Below the pieces are notes generated by a model that saw only the letters and a program-made list of their open reading frames with translations, was not told where the DNA came from and ran no database searches. A stretch of 64,000 bases of DNA from Phytophthora colocasiae (Eukaryota > Oomycota > Peronosporomycetes > Peronosporales > Peronosporaceae), in contig JAGKQI010000085.1 in the NCBI GenBank assembly GCA_018806915.1, positions 434,001 through 498,000 of the forward strand. Direction: 5' to 3'. This document shows positions 52,428 to 63,974 of this stretch, in pieces. The translations under genes were made by a program, and so were the position numbers. Position 1 is the stretch's first letter; each line of letters opens with the position of its first letter.

Positions 52428-54315
52428 TTGTCAAGGCCTGTCACCGGCAACTTTCCGATAAAAGAAATCTCTCAACGAGAGTGCGCGGACGCGCTGGCTC
52501 AGCGAGCACATTCTCCAATTTTCCCCAGCGAGCCAACCGCTCCTGAGGTGTCCCGTGACCAGGCGTCTACGCCTCAGCGCCTCAGCGCTTTCCGGTCTGA
52601 GCCCTCGGCTCCTCTCACGCTCTCCGTTTCGGAGTATTTCGCGGCGTCTCGCCTTCGCTACGGAGCGATGTTCAAGGCCAGCCCGACGTCAAGTGGTAGC
52701 GGTGGCTCACCCTTCGAGTACACGACAGCGTCGCCGACGCGCGACCCACGTCGCTCTCCTACGGAGGAAGGCGAGGTCGAAGTGGACTACGAGGAGTCCG
52801 AACAGGGCGATGCCCATGCGTCTCCTGCTCCTGCGAGCCCTCGGACGACTCGATCTGAGCTGCGCTCTCCACGTGATCCGCGTCGGTACTCAATTCCTCG
52901 GCAGCTGCGGCAGCCCAATCCGTTCCCGGAGGGACCTTCGAGCCTCGTGCTCAACGCGTTGCGCAACGCACCACCACTTCCTGCTCGCGATGAGCCAGAG
53001 TCACTCAAGGGCGTCGAAGACGCGATCACCAACCCTCTGGATGAGGCACAGGAGGCTTCCATGAGCGGTGCTCCAGAGTCACGTCGACCGGTCCAACGGG
53101 ACATCGTGGGGACTTCGTCGCGGCGCGACTACGGCTTCGAGCCTCGTGACCCTGCCGAGCAGGTGAAGCAGTTGATGGCGCAGCCAAACCTGCATGGTTA
53201 CGCCATAGGCGATCCTCCACGTACGGTGGCTGAGACTCAGCAGCGACAGGGGCTCCATGAGCGTTTCTTGACCCCGCAGGTGTGCACACTCGCCGAGTAT
53301 CGGCAACGCTTAGATAAGCAACGACGACGGGAGTCTGTCCCTCAGATGAGGACTTATCCACTCCTGCTCCAAACCGGAGAGACCACCCGGGACTACATGG
53401 TCCATGTGGCCACCTGGGCCGAGGCTTCACGGAAGCTCGCGTCGTTTGACCGGCTCATGGAGAGCTGCGCCGAGGTGGACGTCCGCCTCGCTCGAGGTCT
53501 ACTCTTCCAGTACGCGAAGATACGCGTGCGGCTCCGGCCGCTTTCCTCGTCACACGACGGCAGTGGCTCCCGCCTCTCAGGCCACTATCCCTGCTTCGCA
53601 GGATGCTCATTCAGTCTCCGAGGGAGACTCGCTGGCTGTGCCAGCCACGGACCAGAGCCTGAGCTCGGCTGCTAGTCCGTCAGCTTCTCACACTAGTGGT
53701 GAGAAGCGGGTGTCGACCGAGTGGTCGACCTCGAGCCCTTCGGGCGCCCCCGATCTTCGCGATCAAAAGCGTCCACGACGTCAGGGCAGTCCTACCTCAG
53801 GGGCCCTTCAAACTCCCAACGAGTTTTGGGGAATGAGGATATCCACGCCACTTCACCAGATACTGGTTTTGACTACGGTGGCGACGCCGCGCCACTCAGG
53901 CGCTCCACGTGGTAGTGGGGAGTCCCCTGCTCATCGAGCAACGGCGGAGGAGGCCGATTCGCTGCGGAACGCAATACTCGACGAGTGTGATGAGCGCTAT
54001 TTGTCGCGGCGCGCTTGGTATCAACTCGATCACTCGATCGGTACTCTCCAGAGTCAGACTCAGTCTCTTCAGGGGAACCTGAGAGCGTTTGGCATTCGCA
54101 TGCCCGTCCTCGCTCATGACATGGAGGAGATTGAAAGCCGGATGGCTTGGCTCGAAGGTCCTCAGTCCCTGACTGCTCGCCTGCACCAGCAGGAGCTTCA
54201 GCTCGCTGAGTTGCGAGGTCAGGTGACGTTGCTGCTGCAGATGACGCAGACTGGGCACGTGTCGTCGGTGCCAGCGCCTCCGCGCTCACCCCCGCGGGGT
54301 CCCGATATGGCTTAA
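52428..54315 (+). CDS. Gypsy-2 antisense ORF (aORF), one frameshift
   Basis: The open frame begins inside the LTR (after 52268) without an ATG until 52668; 52428 is a TTG. Thus the true start may be spliced, non-AUG, or hidden by an indel. 52428-53560 encodes a Ser/Pro/Arg-rich region with LTLSVSEYFAASRLRYGAMF, then PTEEGEVEVDYEESEQGDA, CTLAEYRQRLDKQRRRESV and RDYMVHVATWAEASRKL. A shift near 53550 leads into 53560-54315, with a KRPRRQG basic motif and a C-terminal coiled coil (MEEIESRMAWLEGPQ; QQELQLAELRGQVTLLLQM). It is about 600 residues, larger than the Gypsy-1 counterpart but with the same order of motifs. It overlaps the end of pol on the other strand. Function unknown. Confidence 0.6.
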
Positions 54316-57300
54316 GCAAGCCGACGTAGAACACCGGGTGTGTTCGCATCCGCTTTGGCAAGTCAAGCGTGTATGCCAGGCCCTTCTTGGCCACGACCGT
54401 AAATGGTCCGATGAAACGCGGACGCAATTTCGTCTTAAAGACACTTGACACTGCATGTGTAGGTAGGTTCTTAGCGTTTAATAAAACCTGGTCACCGACC
54501 TTAAATTCCCCACACATTGCTTCTACCTTTGCATCAGCTTGTTCCTTCTGAACGTCTTGGCTTTCAGCCATCGCGTCACGCACACGGCGCAATACGCTCA
54601 ATCTCACCGAGAGGAAGTCATCGACTTGTTTACGCACAGCAGAAGTGCTGATATCAGCAAGCTCGGAGTCGAGCGACGGCACAGCCTCTCCCCCACCAAG
54701 CCCAAGGCTACCGCGTGGCGGAGTGAGCGGAACGCGCGGGTGCGCAAGGCCGTTCACGTAGAACGGGGTGAAGCCTGTCGAGGCATGCACCGCATTGTTC
54801 ATGGAGAACTCAACGAGAGGGAGCATAGCGCTCCAACGCTTCGGCGTTTCAGCGCATACGCTGCGGAGGATGTCCTCCAGAACGCGGTTCACGCGTTCGG
54901 TCTGGCCGTCGGTCTGCGGATGGTCCGCCGTGGACATGTCCAGTCGAGTGCCCAGCACCTTGAAGACGGACGTCCAGAAGTGACCCGTAAAACGGGGATC
55001 TCGATCCGAGACAATGGTCTCAGGCAGCCCATGCTGGCGGAAGACCCGATCGATGAAGATCGTCGCTGTACCAGCGCCATCGACGGTGTCCGGCACAGCC
55101 GCTAGGTGAGCCATCTTGCTCAGACGGTCACCAAAGACCACCACGCCCGTGTTGCCTGCCGGAGTCCTTCGGCAGGCCAAACACAAAGTCCATACTTATG
55201 GACTGCCAACACCCAGAGTGGTACAGGTAAGCTCGCCAAAGGCGCAGCCGCATGCGGCGAGGGGTTTAACCCGCTGACACGTCTCGCACGTGCGCACATA
55301 TGTGCTGACCCACTTGTAGCATCTTCGGCCACCAGTACATGGAGCTCACTGGAGCCGTACGTCTTCCTCGCGACCGAGGTGGCCGCCTGTGGGTGTGTCA
55401 TGGGCCTCATAGAGGATACGGTACTTCAAATCCTCATCGTGAGGAACCACCACACGTGGTGGGTCATCCTGACCCGTGCTGTAGTACAGCAGACCGCCTT
55501 CCAGGCTGTAGCGTTGGAGTCTCGCCTTTAGGCGTCGTGACAGAGTCACCTTTGAGTCCTTAAACTCATCGCTCCCTAGAGCTTGAAGCAGCGCGACACA
55601 GGAGTCGTCCTGAGCGTACGCTGCTCGAACCATGTCCGTCACGGACGTTGTCACCGAGGTGACATGAGATAACTCATAGTCCGGGCGACGCGATAAGGCG
55701 TCAGCGAGGACATTCTGCCTTCCAGGCTTGTACTTCACCTCGAAGTTATACTCCGCAAAGAAGGAGAGCCATCGGGCCATCCTCTGCGAGAGATGAGGCG
55801 ACTGCGTCGCTGTGCGTAGTGACGCATGATCCGTGTAGATCACAAACGGCTTGGAGCCGAGCAGGTGAACCCTGAATTTGACGAGAGCGTACTTCATCGC
55901 AAGTAGCTCCTTGTCATGAACTGGATAGTTCTTCTCAGCAGCCTTGAGCTGCCGAGACTCAAACGCAATGACGCGTTCGCGCCCTTCGGCGTCCGCTTGT
56001 AGCAAAGCACTGCCGATGGCAAAGTCCAAGGCGTCACAGACGACGATAAACGGACGAGCGGGGTCTGGCAACGCCAGTATCGGTGCCTGAAGCAGGCTAT
56101 CCTTGATACAAGTGAACGCATTCTCGTGCTCGGCACGCCATACCCACTCGGCATCCTTCTTAAGGAGATCCGTCAGTGGCCGAGCCAACTCAGCGTAGTT
56201 CTCGCTATACTTGTGCAAGTAGTTGGCCAAGCCCAGCCACTTACGCAAGTCCTTCTGGTTCAAGGAACCGGCCAATCCACAATGGCCTTGACCTTTGCTG
56301 GATCAGCACGAAGGCCATGCTTCCCCATGAAGCACCCTAGGACGGGGATTTCTTCCGCGCCAAAGACGCACTTGTCTGCGTTGGCGTACAATTTGTTCGT
56401 ACGCATGCACTCGAGCACAGCTCACGTGTTCCACGTGCACCTCAACGTCAGTCTTGCCGTGTTCGGTCTGACTGTGGACGAACACGTCGTCAAAGTACGT
56501 TCTGGTGCGACTCGCAGGGGCCTGAACAGCTGCGTCACTAGACGATTGAACGTTGCAGGGCGCATTCGAGAGCCCTGCCCAGGGCATGACGAGCCACTCC
56601 CAGAGCATACCGCTCGGGGTGCTCACCGCTGTAAGCGGAATATCACTGGCTCGCATGAGCAGCTGATAGTACCCATCGACTAAGTCGAGCGCACTGTACA
56701 TGGTGCAACCCACCATGTTGTTCTGAAGAACATCCTTCCTAGGAATCGGCGTCTGCGCCGGAATCGTGGCAGCGTTGAGCTTGTTAAAAGCGTGAACGAT
56801 ACGCCACTTGCCGTTCGGCTTTCTGACACAGAACGTTGGCGCGGAGTGCGGAGACTTGCTCTCGCGCACGAGACCCGCCGCGTGCTTCGCACGGAAGAAG
56901 GCGTCAATGACGTCGCATTGCTCTTTAGGAAGAGGCCACTGCCGGGTCACGCAGTATTTAGTTCCGGGAACTAAGTCGATCTCATGACGAACGCCTCGGT
57001 CGGGAGGCAGGCCACTCGGTGGTTCCTTCTGAGACAACGTCTCCATATTCCTTCAGCAAGGCGTGGAAGGGATCCGAGGGATTCTTGAGGATCTCCGATC
57101 CACTCCTGGCGTTCAACGCCTTCTTGACTTCGGCCAAGACGGACTTCGTCAACGAGGGACGACAGAGTTTAACTCCTCCTCAGGTCGAACGATGACCACC
57201 TCGGCGAGGTTCGCCAGCCTTCAAGGCATCGCCAAAGTCGGCGAAGGACATCTCTTCTAGCTCAAGGAGCTTGTCAACACTTGGCAAGTCGTCCAGCAGG

Positions 57301-58298
57301 ACACTGCCTTCGGCACTACCGCCCACTCCATCAACCAGAGTGTATAGCTGCCCACAGCCCTCCGGTGCGTCGGCACTTCTGACGTCACGGGATGACTCAG
57401 ACGCAGAGCGTCTCGCCCGAAGGGCCTTACGACGTCTTCGCCTAGCCGAAGAGCGTCTACTCGGCGGAGTACGTGCCGTCGCACAAGCTTCGGCCTCTTT
57501 CGGCCCAGTGTCAGAGACACTCAGCGATCCACTCGGTCGATGACCGATGCCGCTCAGCGGAGTACGTGCCGCTGCACAATCAATGACCGTAACAGGTCCA
57601 GTGTCAGAGACACTCGACCAGTATCACTCGACAGAGTACGTGCCGCCCCACAGGGTTACGTGAGCTTTGCCTCCACACGTTGACTCACTGTCAACCAGCG
57701 CTACGCGCTCAACAGGACTGCGGTCCTCGCTATCGGTGCTGTCCACTAACTCGGACACACCGACTTCCAGCATCATAGCCGACTCGGCTCGATGCTCGCG
57801 CCAATAGCGCTTCTGCTTCCTAGCAGAGGTGGGTTCATGACTCGCCAAAGCTCCACTAGGAGAGAAGTGCGTAGCACCTAAGGTCTTCGACCTCCAGTCA
57901 ATCCATGGCTCATGGCGCTCCAGCCACGCCATACCAAGGATGAGGTCGTACCTCGAATCCAGGTCCAAGACCAAGCAGCGTTCTACGCTGTCGAAGTCCA
58001 GGAACTTCAGCCGTAGGTCCATGGGGACCTTGGCTGCCGTGACACGGACGCCCGTCGCTAGACGGACAGTGACGGTGTCACCTCTTCGCGCTCGAAGCGC
58101 CTCAGCATATTGCTGACTACCCTCAACGGTGGATCGTCTGACGTAGTTGCCAGACGCTCCTGAATCGATCAACACGATCCACGGCTTCTCGAAGCCCTTC
58201 ACGTCCACATGGACGACCAGCAAGCCCTGCTTGCTCACACGTTCCGTGTTCAAGAGCACGGAGCTCTTCGGGGCTGAGCCCCAGTGCCTCTCACGCAC
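53830..58298 (-). pseudogene. Gypsy-2a pol, frameshifted
   Basis: 57624-58298: protease (VLIDSGASGNYVRRS; LILGMAWLERHEPWIDW). 56303-57046: RT (KYCVTRQWPLPKEQCDVI; catalytic YFDDVFVHS). 55346-56275: RT end and RNase H (VVCDALDFAIGSALLQ; YTDHASLRTATQSPHL). About 55190-55345 holds the damaged zinc-binding part of integrase. 53873-55186: integrase core (VSDRDPRFTGHFWTSVF; ADHPQTDGQTERVNRVL) and C-terminus (LRPRFIGPFTVVAKKGLAY). A chromodomain (HYHVERL, then in another frame NQYLVKWRGYPHS) ends near 53830. Region 57050-57620 is only weakly coding. In the stretch 55130-55345 extra bases relative to copy b break the frame, so some lesions may be assembly errors. Confidence 0.9.
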
Positions 58299-58317
58299 TG
58301 CAGAACTCAGTTCTTCC

Positions 58318-58358
58318 CCAGTAGACCGCCCCGCGTCTACTGGGAGCCGTCGTTTCCC
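58318..58358 (-). promoter_or_regulatory. gag-pol -1 frameshift signal, Gypsy-2
   Basis: Element strand: slippery heptamer G GGA AAC in the gag frame (58352-58358), 8-nt spacer GACGGCTC or shorter, then a perfect 9-bp stem CCAGTAGAC/GTCTACTGG (58318-58326 with 58335-58343) around an 8-nt GC loop. The gag TAG is inside the stem. The -1 frame continues RRLPVDAGRSTGEELSSAV into the protease frame. Confidence 0.75.
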
Positions 58359-59316
58359 TGGGCAGAGCCCGAAGCGGGACCCGCGGCAGGGTTGCGACCA
58401 GTCTGGCCGGCGCGCTCTTTGCGCAGAGGGCAGTTGGGCCTCAGGTGTGTGGGACTACCACACGTGTAGCACCGACGAGTGCTCATACGCTGCACCGCAG
58501 CTCGTAGCTCGGCTACTTCATCTTCCGCATAGCTGAGGTCCATGGGCTCGGGTCCCCCGGACCCTGTGCTGTTAGCACCGACCCTCGACAACTTAAAGTT
58601 GTGTTCAGCATTCAATGCCACGCTAACAGCGTCCTCGAAGGTGCGAGGATTCTGACGGAATGCCTCCGTCCTGGCCACGCCAGCTCTCAGACCTTCCATG
58701 AAGATAGTCACGGTGACCACCTCAGGTAGAGGATCGGCAGCCATGCCGGCAATGAGCGTGCGCAGCTCTTGGACATAGTCCACCAGGTCCTTCTTGCCCT
58801 GTCGGCAAGCAAGGAAGCGTGACCGCACGCGATACGCCTGGTTAGGTGGCGCAAACACTTGCGTAAGCTTGTGCCTTAAGCTCACCCCAAGTGGGGAAGG
58901 CCATTTCTACCGACGTCCCAGACGTCAAGGCCCATTCTCGTGCTCGACCTTCGAGCTTAGAGATGGCGAACGCCACGCGTTGGCCTTCCAACTGGAGCAT
59001 AGCGGCCCCCATGGCCATTTCCTGACCTCCTCGGGTCCACAATAGAGGTTCTCTCCTTCGTGCCCGTGAAAGGTCTTCACGCTGAGCGTAACGGGCTTAG
59101 CTCTCGGAGCGGGATTAACTCCTTTTACATTCCGCTGAATGTGCTCAACGAGAGCGTTCTCGTACGAGGCAAAGGCCTCCAGGCGCGCGTTGACGGCCTC
59201 CGGCCCTTGAGACGCAAGGTGCGCCATACCTTCAGGGCCCAGCAAGGACGTAAGCTTGTTAAGCGTGTCCCGCTGACTCGAGTCAAGTGAGCGTATGCTT
59301 CTGGCTCCATTCTCAC
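58337..59316 (-). pseudogene. Gypsy-2a Gag, frameshifted
   Basis: 58925-59316 (two overlapping frames) gives the N-terminal part ([39 protein letters not shown]). 58337-58885 continues with the capsid-like end ([40 protein letters not shown]) and a CCHC knuckle CYTCGSPTHLRPNC. It ends GSAQGNDGSQ at TAG 58337-58339. Shifts near 58870 and 59040 interrupt the frame. Confidence 0.82.
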
Positions 59317-59349
59317 AGAGAAACAGTCTTCAACTCAGGAGTTGGATTG

Positions 59350-59365
59350 ACTACAAGTGCTACCA
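59350..59365 (-). other. primer binding site, Gypsy-2
   Basis: TGGTAGCACTTGTAGT two bases inside the LTR; one base shorter in the T run than the Gypsy-1 site but otherwise the same. Confidence 0.55.
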
Positions 59366-59367
59366 GG

Positions 59368-59781
59368 TGCAGCGGGGCTGCGTAGGTGTGCACGGCACAG
59401 AGGAAGTTTGGTTGACTCGTAGAGTCCTGCTTGCAAGGCACTAGCCTTCGGTTCTATACAAGAACCAAGTAGTCCACTAAATACGGGACTCTCACAATCA
59501 GTGTCCCTATAATAAAGGAACTAACACTAATTATGTAAAATGCAAACTGATTTTTATTTATTTTATTGCCCTAATCCTGATCGTAACGGATTTAGTATCT
59601 AAACATACTAAATCCTAATCAAATGCAATGTGTGGCTCTGAGCTAACAGCCAGCAACTGGCTACATATGTGACGTGTGAGAAACACTATGTGTCGTACAC
59701 GGATCTGTGACTTGTGACCTGGATGGTGTATACCACACCTATTGTAGCCAAGGCGCGCAGCGCCGTGTAACCCCGATTACA
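59368..59781 (-). repeat. Gypsy-2 LTR, middle, shared by two copies (414 bp)
   Basis: TGCAGCGGGG...GATTACA. It serves as the 5' LTR of the copy at left (PBS at 59350-59365) and as the 3' LTR of the copy at right (polypurine tract and antisense ORF follow immediately). Confidence 0.92.
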
Positions 59782-59840
59782 CCCCTCCCCCACCAAACCG
59801 TGGATACGGAGTATCTACAACCCTGTAGAACATAACTGCC

Positions 59841-61807
59841 TTGTCAAGCGCCCCTGTCACCGGCAACTTTCCGATAAAAAGAAATCTCTCTCAACGAGAG
59901 TGCGCGGACGCTGGCTCAGCGAGCACATTCTCCACCTTCCCAGCGAGCCAACCGCTCCTGAGGTGTCCCCGTGACCAGGCGTCTACGCCTCAGCGCCTCA
60001 GCGCTTTCCGGTCTGAGCCCTCGGCTCCTCTCAGCGCTCTCCGTTTCGGAGTATTTCGCGGCGTCTCGCCTTCGCTACGGAGCGATGTTCAAGGCCAGCC
60101 CGACGTCAAGTGGTAGCGGTGCGCTCACTCCTTCGAGTAATAACGACAGCGTCGCCGACGCGCGACCCACGTCGCTCTCCTACGGAGGAAGGCGAGGTCG
60201 GAAGTGGACTACGAGGAGTTTCTCCCCGGAACAGGGCGCGATGCCTACATGCGTCTCCTGCTCCCGCACGAGCCCTCGGACGACTCCTGATCTGAGCTGC
60301 AGCTCTCCACGTGATCCGCGTCGGTACTCAATTCCTCGGCAGCTGCGGCAGCCTCAATCCGTTCCCGGAGTGAGACCTTTCGAGCCTCGTGCCCAACGCG
60401 TTTGGGCCGCAACGCACCACCACTTCCTGCTCGCGATGAGCCAGAGTCACTCAAGGCGCGTCGAAGACGCGATCACCAACCCTTCTGGATGAGGCACAGG
60501 AGGCTTCCATGAGCGGTGCTCCAGAGTCACGTCGACCGGTCCAACGGGACATCGTGGGGACTTCGTCGCGGCGCGCGACTACGGCTTTCGAGCCTCTGTG
60601 ACCCTGCCGAGCAGGTGAAGCGGAAGTGCCGATGGCGCAGCCAGAACCTGCATGGTTACGCCATATGGCGATCCCTCCACGTGAATACGGTGGCTACGAG
60701 ACTCAGCAGCGACAGGGGCTCCATGAGCGCTTCTTGACCCCGCAGGTGTGCACGACTCGCCGAGTATCGGCAACGCTTAGATAAGCAACGGACGACGGGA
60801 GTCTGTCCCTCAGATGAGGACTCTATCTCACTCCTGCTCCAAACCGGAGAGACCACCCGGGACTACATGGTCCATGTGGCCACCTGGGCCGAGGCTTCAC
60901 GGAAGCTCGCGCGTCGTTTCGACCGGCTCATGCGAGAGCTGCGCCGAGGTGGACGTCCGGGCCTCGCTCGAGGTCTACTCCTTCCAGTACGCGAAGATAC
61001 GCGTGCGGCCCCGGCCGCTTTCCCTCGATCACACGACGGCCCAGTGGCTCCCGCCTCTCAGGCCACTATCCCTCGCTTCGCAGGATGCTCATTGGTCCAG
61101 TCTCCGAGGGAGACTCGCTGGTTGTGCCAGCCGTACGGACCAGAGCCTGAGCTCGGCTGCTGAGTCCGTCAGCTTCTCACACTAGTGGTGAGAAGCGGGT
61201 GTCGACCGAGTGGTCGACCTCGAGGTACTTCGGGCGCCCCCTGGATCTTCGCGGATCGTAAAAGCGTCCACGACGTCAGGGCAGTCCTACCTCAGGGGCC
61301 CTTCAAACTCCCACGAGTTTTGGGAATGAGGATATCCACGCCACACTTCACTCCAGGATACTGGTTTTGACTACGGTGGCGACGCCGCATGCCATCAGTG
61401 CGCTCCCACGTGGTAGTGGGGAGTCCCCTGCTCATCGAGCAACGGCGGAGGAGGCCGATTCGCTGCGGAACGCAATACTCGACGAGTGTGATGAGCGCCA
61501 TTTGTCGCGGCGCGCTTGGTATCAACTCGATCACCGATCGGTACTCTCCAGAGTCAGACTCCAGTCTCTTCAGGGGAACCTGGAGAGCGTTTGGCATTCG
61601 CATGCCCGTCTCGCTCATGACATGGAGGAGATTGAAAGCCGGATGGCTTGGCTCGAAGGTCCTCAGTCCCTGACTGCTCGCCTGCACCAGCAGGAGCTTC
61701 AGCTCGCTGAGTTGCGAGGTCAGGTGACGTTGCTGCTGCAGATGACGCAGACTGGGCACGTGTCGTCGGTGCCAGCGCCTCCGCGCTCACCCCGCGGGGT
61801 CCTGATA
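59841..61807 (+). pseudogene. Gypsy-2b antisense ORF, shredded by small indels
   Basis: Pieces of the copy-a antisense protein appear in several frames (60110-60300, 60867-61163, 61367-61800). Between the shared ATG-containing word at 52668/60085 and the word ATATGG at 54305/61805, copy b is 83 bases longer. The excess consists of scattered one- to three-base insertions. Confidence 0.75.
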
Positions 61808-63974
61808 TGGCTTAAGCAAGCCGACGTAGAACACCGGGTGTGTTCGCATCCGCTTTGGCAAGTCAAGCGTGTATGCCAGGCCCTTCTTGGCCACGACCGT
61901 AAATGGTCCGATGAAACGCGGACGCAATTTCGTCTTAAAGACACTTGACACTGCATGTGTAGGTAGGTTCTTAGCGTTTAATAAAACCTGGTCACCGACC
62001 TTAAATTCCCATACATTGCTTCTACCTTTTGCATCAGCTTGTTCCTTCTGAACGTCTTGGCTTTCAGCCATCGCGTCACGCACACGGCGCAATACGCTCA
62101 ATCTCACCGAGAGGAAGTCATCGACTTGTTTACGCACAGCAGAAGTGCTGATATCAGCAAGCTCGGAGTCGAGCGACGGCACAGCCTCTCCCCCACCAAG
62201 CCCAAGGCTACCGCGTGGCGGAGTGAGCGGAACGCGCGGGTGCGCAAGGCCGTTCACGTAGAACGGGGTGAAGCCTGTCGAGGCATGCACCGCATTGTTC
62301 ATGGAGAACTCAACGAGAGGGAGCATAGCGCTCCAACGCTTCGGCGTTTCAGCGCATACGCTGCGGAGGATGTCCTCCAGAACGCGGTTCACGCGTTCGG
62401 TCTGGCCGTCGGTCTGCGGATGGTCCGCCGTGGACATGTCCAGTCGAGTGCCCAGCATCTTGAAGACGGACGTCCAGAAGTGACCCGTAAAACGGGGATC
62501 TCGATCCGAGACAATGGTCTCAGGCAGCCCATGCTGGCGGAAGACCCGATCGATGAAGATCGTCGCTGTACCAGCGCCATCGACGGTGTCCGGCACAGCC
62601 GCTAGGTGAGCCATCTTGCTCAGACGGTCAACAAAGACCACCACGCCCGTGTTGCCTGCCGAGTCCTTCGGCAGGCCAAACACAAAGTCCATACTTATGG
62701 ACTGCCAACACCCAGAGGGTACAGGTAAGCTCGCCAAAGGCGCAGCCGCATGCGGCGAGGGTTTAACCCGCTGACACGTCTCGCACGTGCGCACATATGT
62801 GCTGACCCACTTGTACATCTTCGGCCACCAGTACATGGAGCTCACCGAGCCGTACGTCTTCTCGCGACCGAGGTGGCCGCCTGTGGGTGTGTCATGGGCC
62901 TCATAGAGGATACGGTACTTCAAATCCTCATCGTGAGGAACCACCACACGTGGTGGGTCATCCTGACCCGTGCTGTAGTACAGCAGACCGCCTTCCAGGC
63001 TATAGCATTGGAGTCTCGCCTTTAGGCGTCGTGACAGAGTCACCTTTGAGTCCTTAAACTCATCGCTCCCTAGAGCTTGAAGCAGCGCGACACAGGAGTC
63101 GTCCTGAGCGTACGCTGCTCGAACCATGTCCGTCACGGACGTTGTCACCGAGGTGACATGAGATAACTCATAGTCCGGGCGACGCGATAAGGCGTCAGCG
63201 AGGACATTCTGCCTTCCAGGCTTGTACTTCACCTCGAAGTTATACTCCGCAAAGAAGGAGAGCCATCGGGCCATCCTCTGCGAGAGATGAGGCGACTGCG
63301 TCGCTGTGCGTAGTGACGCATGATCCGTGTAGATCACAAACGGCTTGGAGCCGAGCAGGTGAACCCTGAATTTGACGAGAGCGTACTTCATCGCAAGTAG
63401 CTCCTTGTCATGAACTGGATAGTTCTTCTCAGCAGCCTTGAGCTGCCGAGACTCAAACGCAATGACGCGTTCGCGCCCTTCGGCGTCCGCTTGTAGCAAA
63501 GCACTGCCGATGGCAAAGTCCGAGGCGTCACAGACGACGATAAACGGACGAGCGGGGTCTGGCAACGCCAGTATCGGTGCCTGAAGCAGGCTATCCTTGA
63601 TACAAGTGAACGCATTCTCGTGCTCGGCACACCATACCCACTCGGCATCCTTCTTAAGGGAGATCCGTCAGTGGCCGAGCCAACTCAGCGTAGTTCTCGC
63701 CATACTTGTGCAAGTAGTTGGCCCAGCCACTTACGCAAGTCCTTCTGGTTCAAGGGAACCGGCCAATCCACAATGGCCTTGACCTTGCTGGATCAGCACG
63801 AAGGCCATGCTTCCCAATGAAGCACCCTAGGAAGGGATTTCTTCCGCGCCAAAGACGCACTTGTCTGCGTTGGCGTACAATTTGTTCGTACGCATGCACT
63901 CGAGCACAGCTCACGTGTTCCACGTGCACCTCAACGTCAGTCTTGCCGTGTTCGGCCTGACTGTGGACGAACAC
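61787..63974 (-). CDS. Gypsy-2b pol (RNase H, integrase intact; RT frameshifted and cut by window end)
   Basis: 61787-63565 is one open frame of 592 residues: RNase H (FIVVCDASDFAIGSALLQ; FVIYTDHASLRT), ADALSRRPDYELSH linker, integrase zinc-binding region (YEAHDTPTGGHLGREKTYGS; CETCQRVKPS), catalytic core (DFVFGLPKDS; IVSDRDPRFTGHFWTSVF; ADHPQTDGQTERVN with Glu) and the C-terminal GPF/Y-like module (RPRFIGPFTVVAKKGLAYTL). It shows what copy a encoded before its integrase broke. Upstream RT sequence (63566-63974) is frameshifted and runs off the window. The chromodomain continues left of 61787 in another frame (61292-61400). Confidence 0.9.

Larger units (their letters stand above)
51957..59781 (-). 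mobile_element. Gypsy-2 copy a, chromodomain Ty3/Gypsy element
   Basis: Bounded by LTRs 51957-52372 and 59368-59781. gag (58337-59316) and pol (53830-58298) are on the minus strand with an antisense ORF (52428-54315) next to the 3' LTR, the same plan as Gypsy-1. The right LTR is followed directly by another Gypsy-2 body, not by host DNA, so no TSD can be read on that side. The left flank is ACGGG. Confidence 0.92.

Noticed and set aside
49428..55563. Numerous plus-strand ORFs opposite gag and pol outside the 3' region
   Set aside because: They are shadows of the gag-pol coding frames; only the ORF next to the 3' LTR recurs with shared motifs in separate families.
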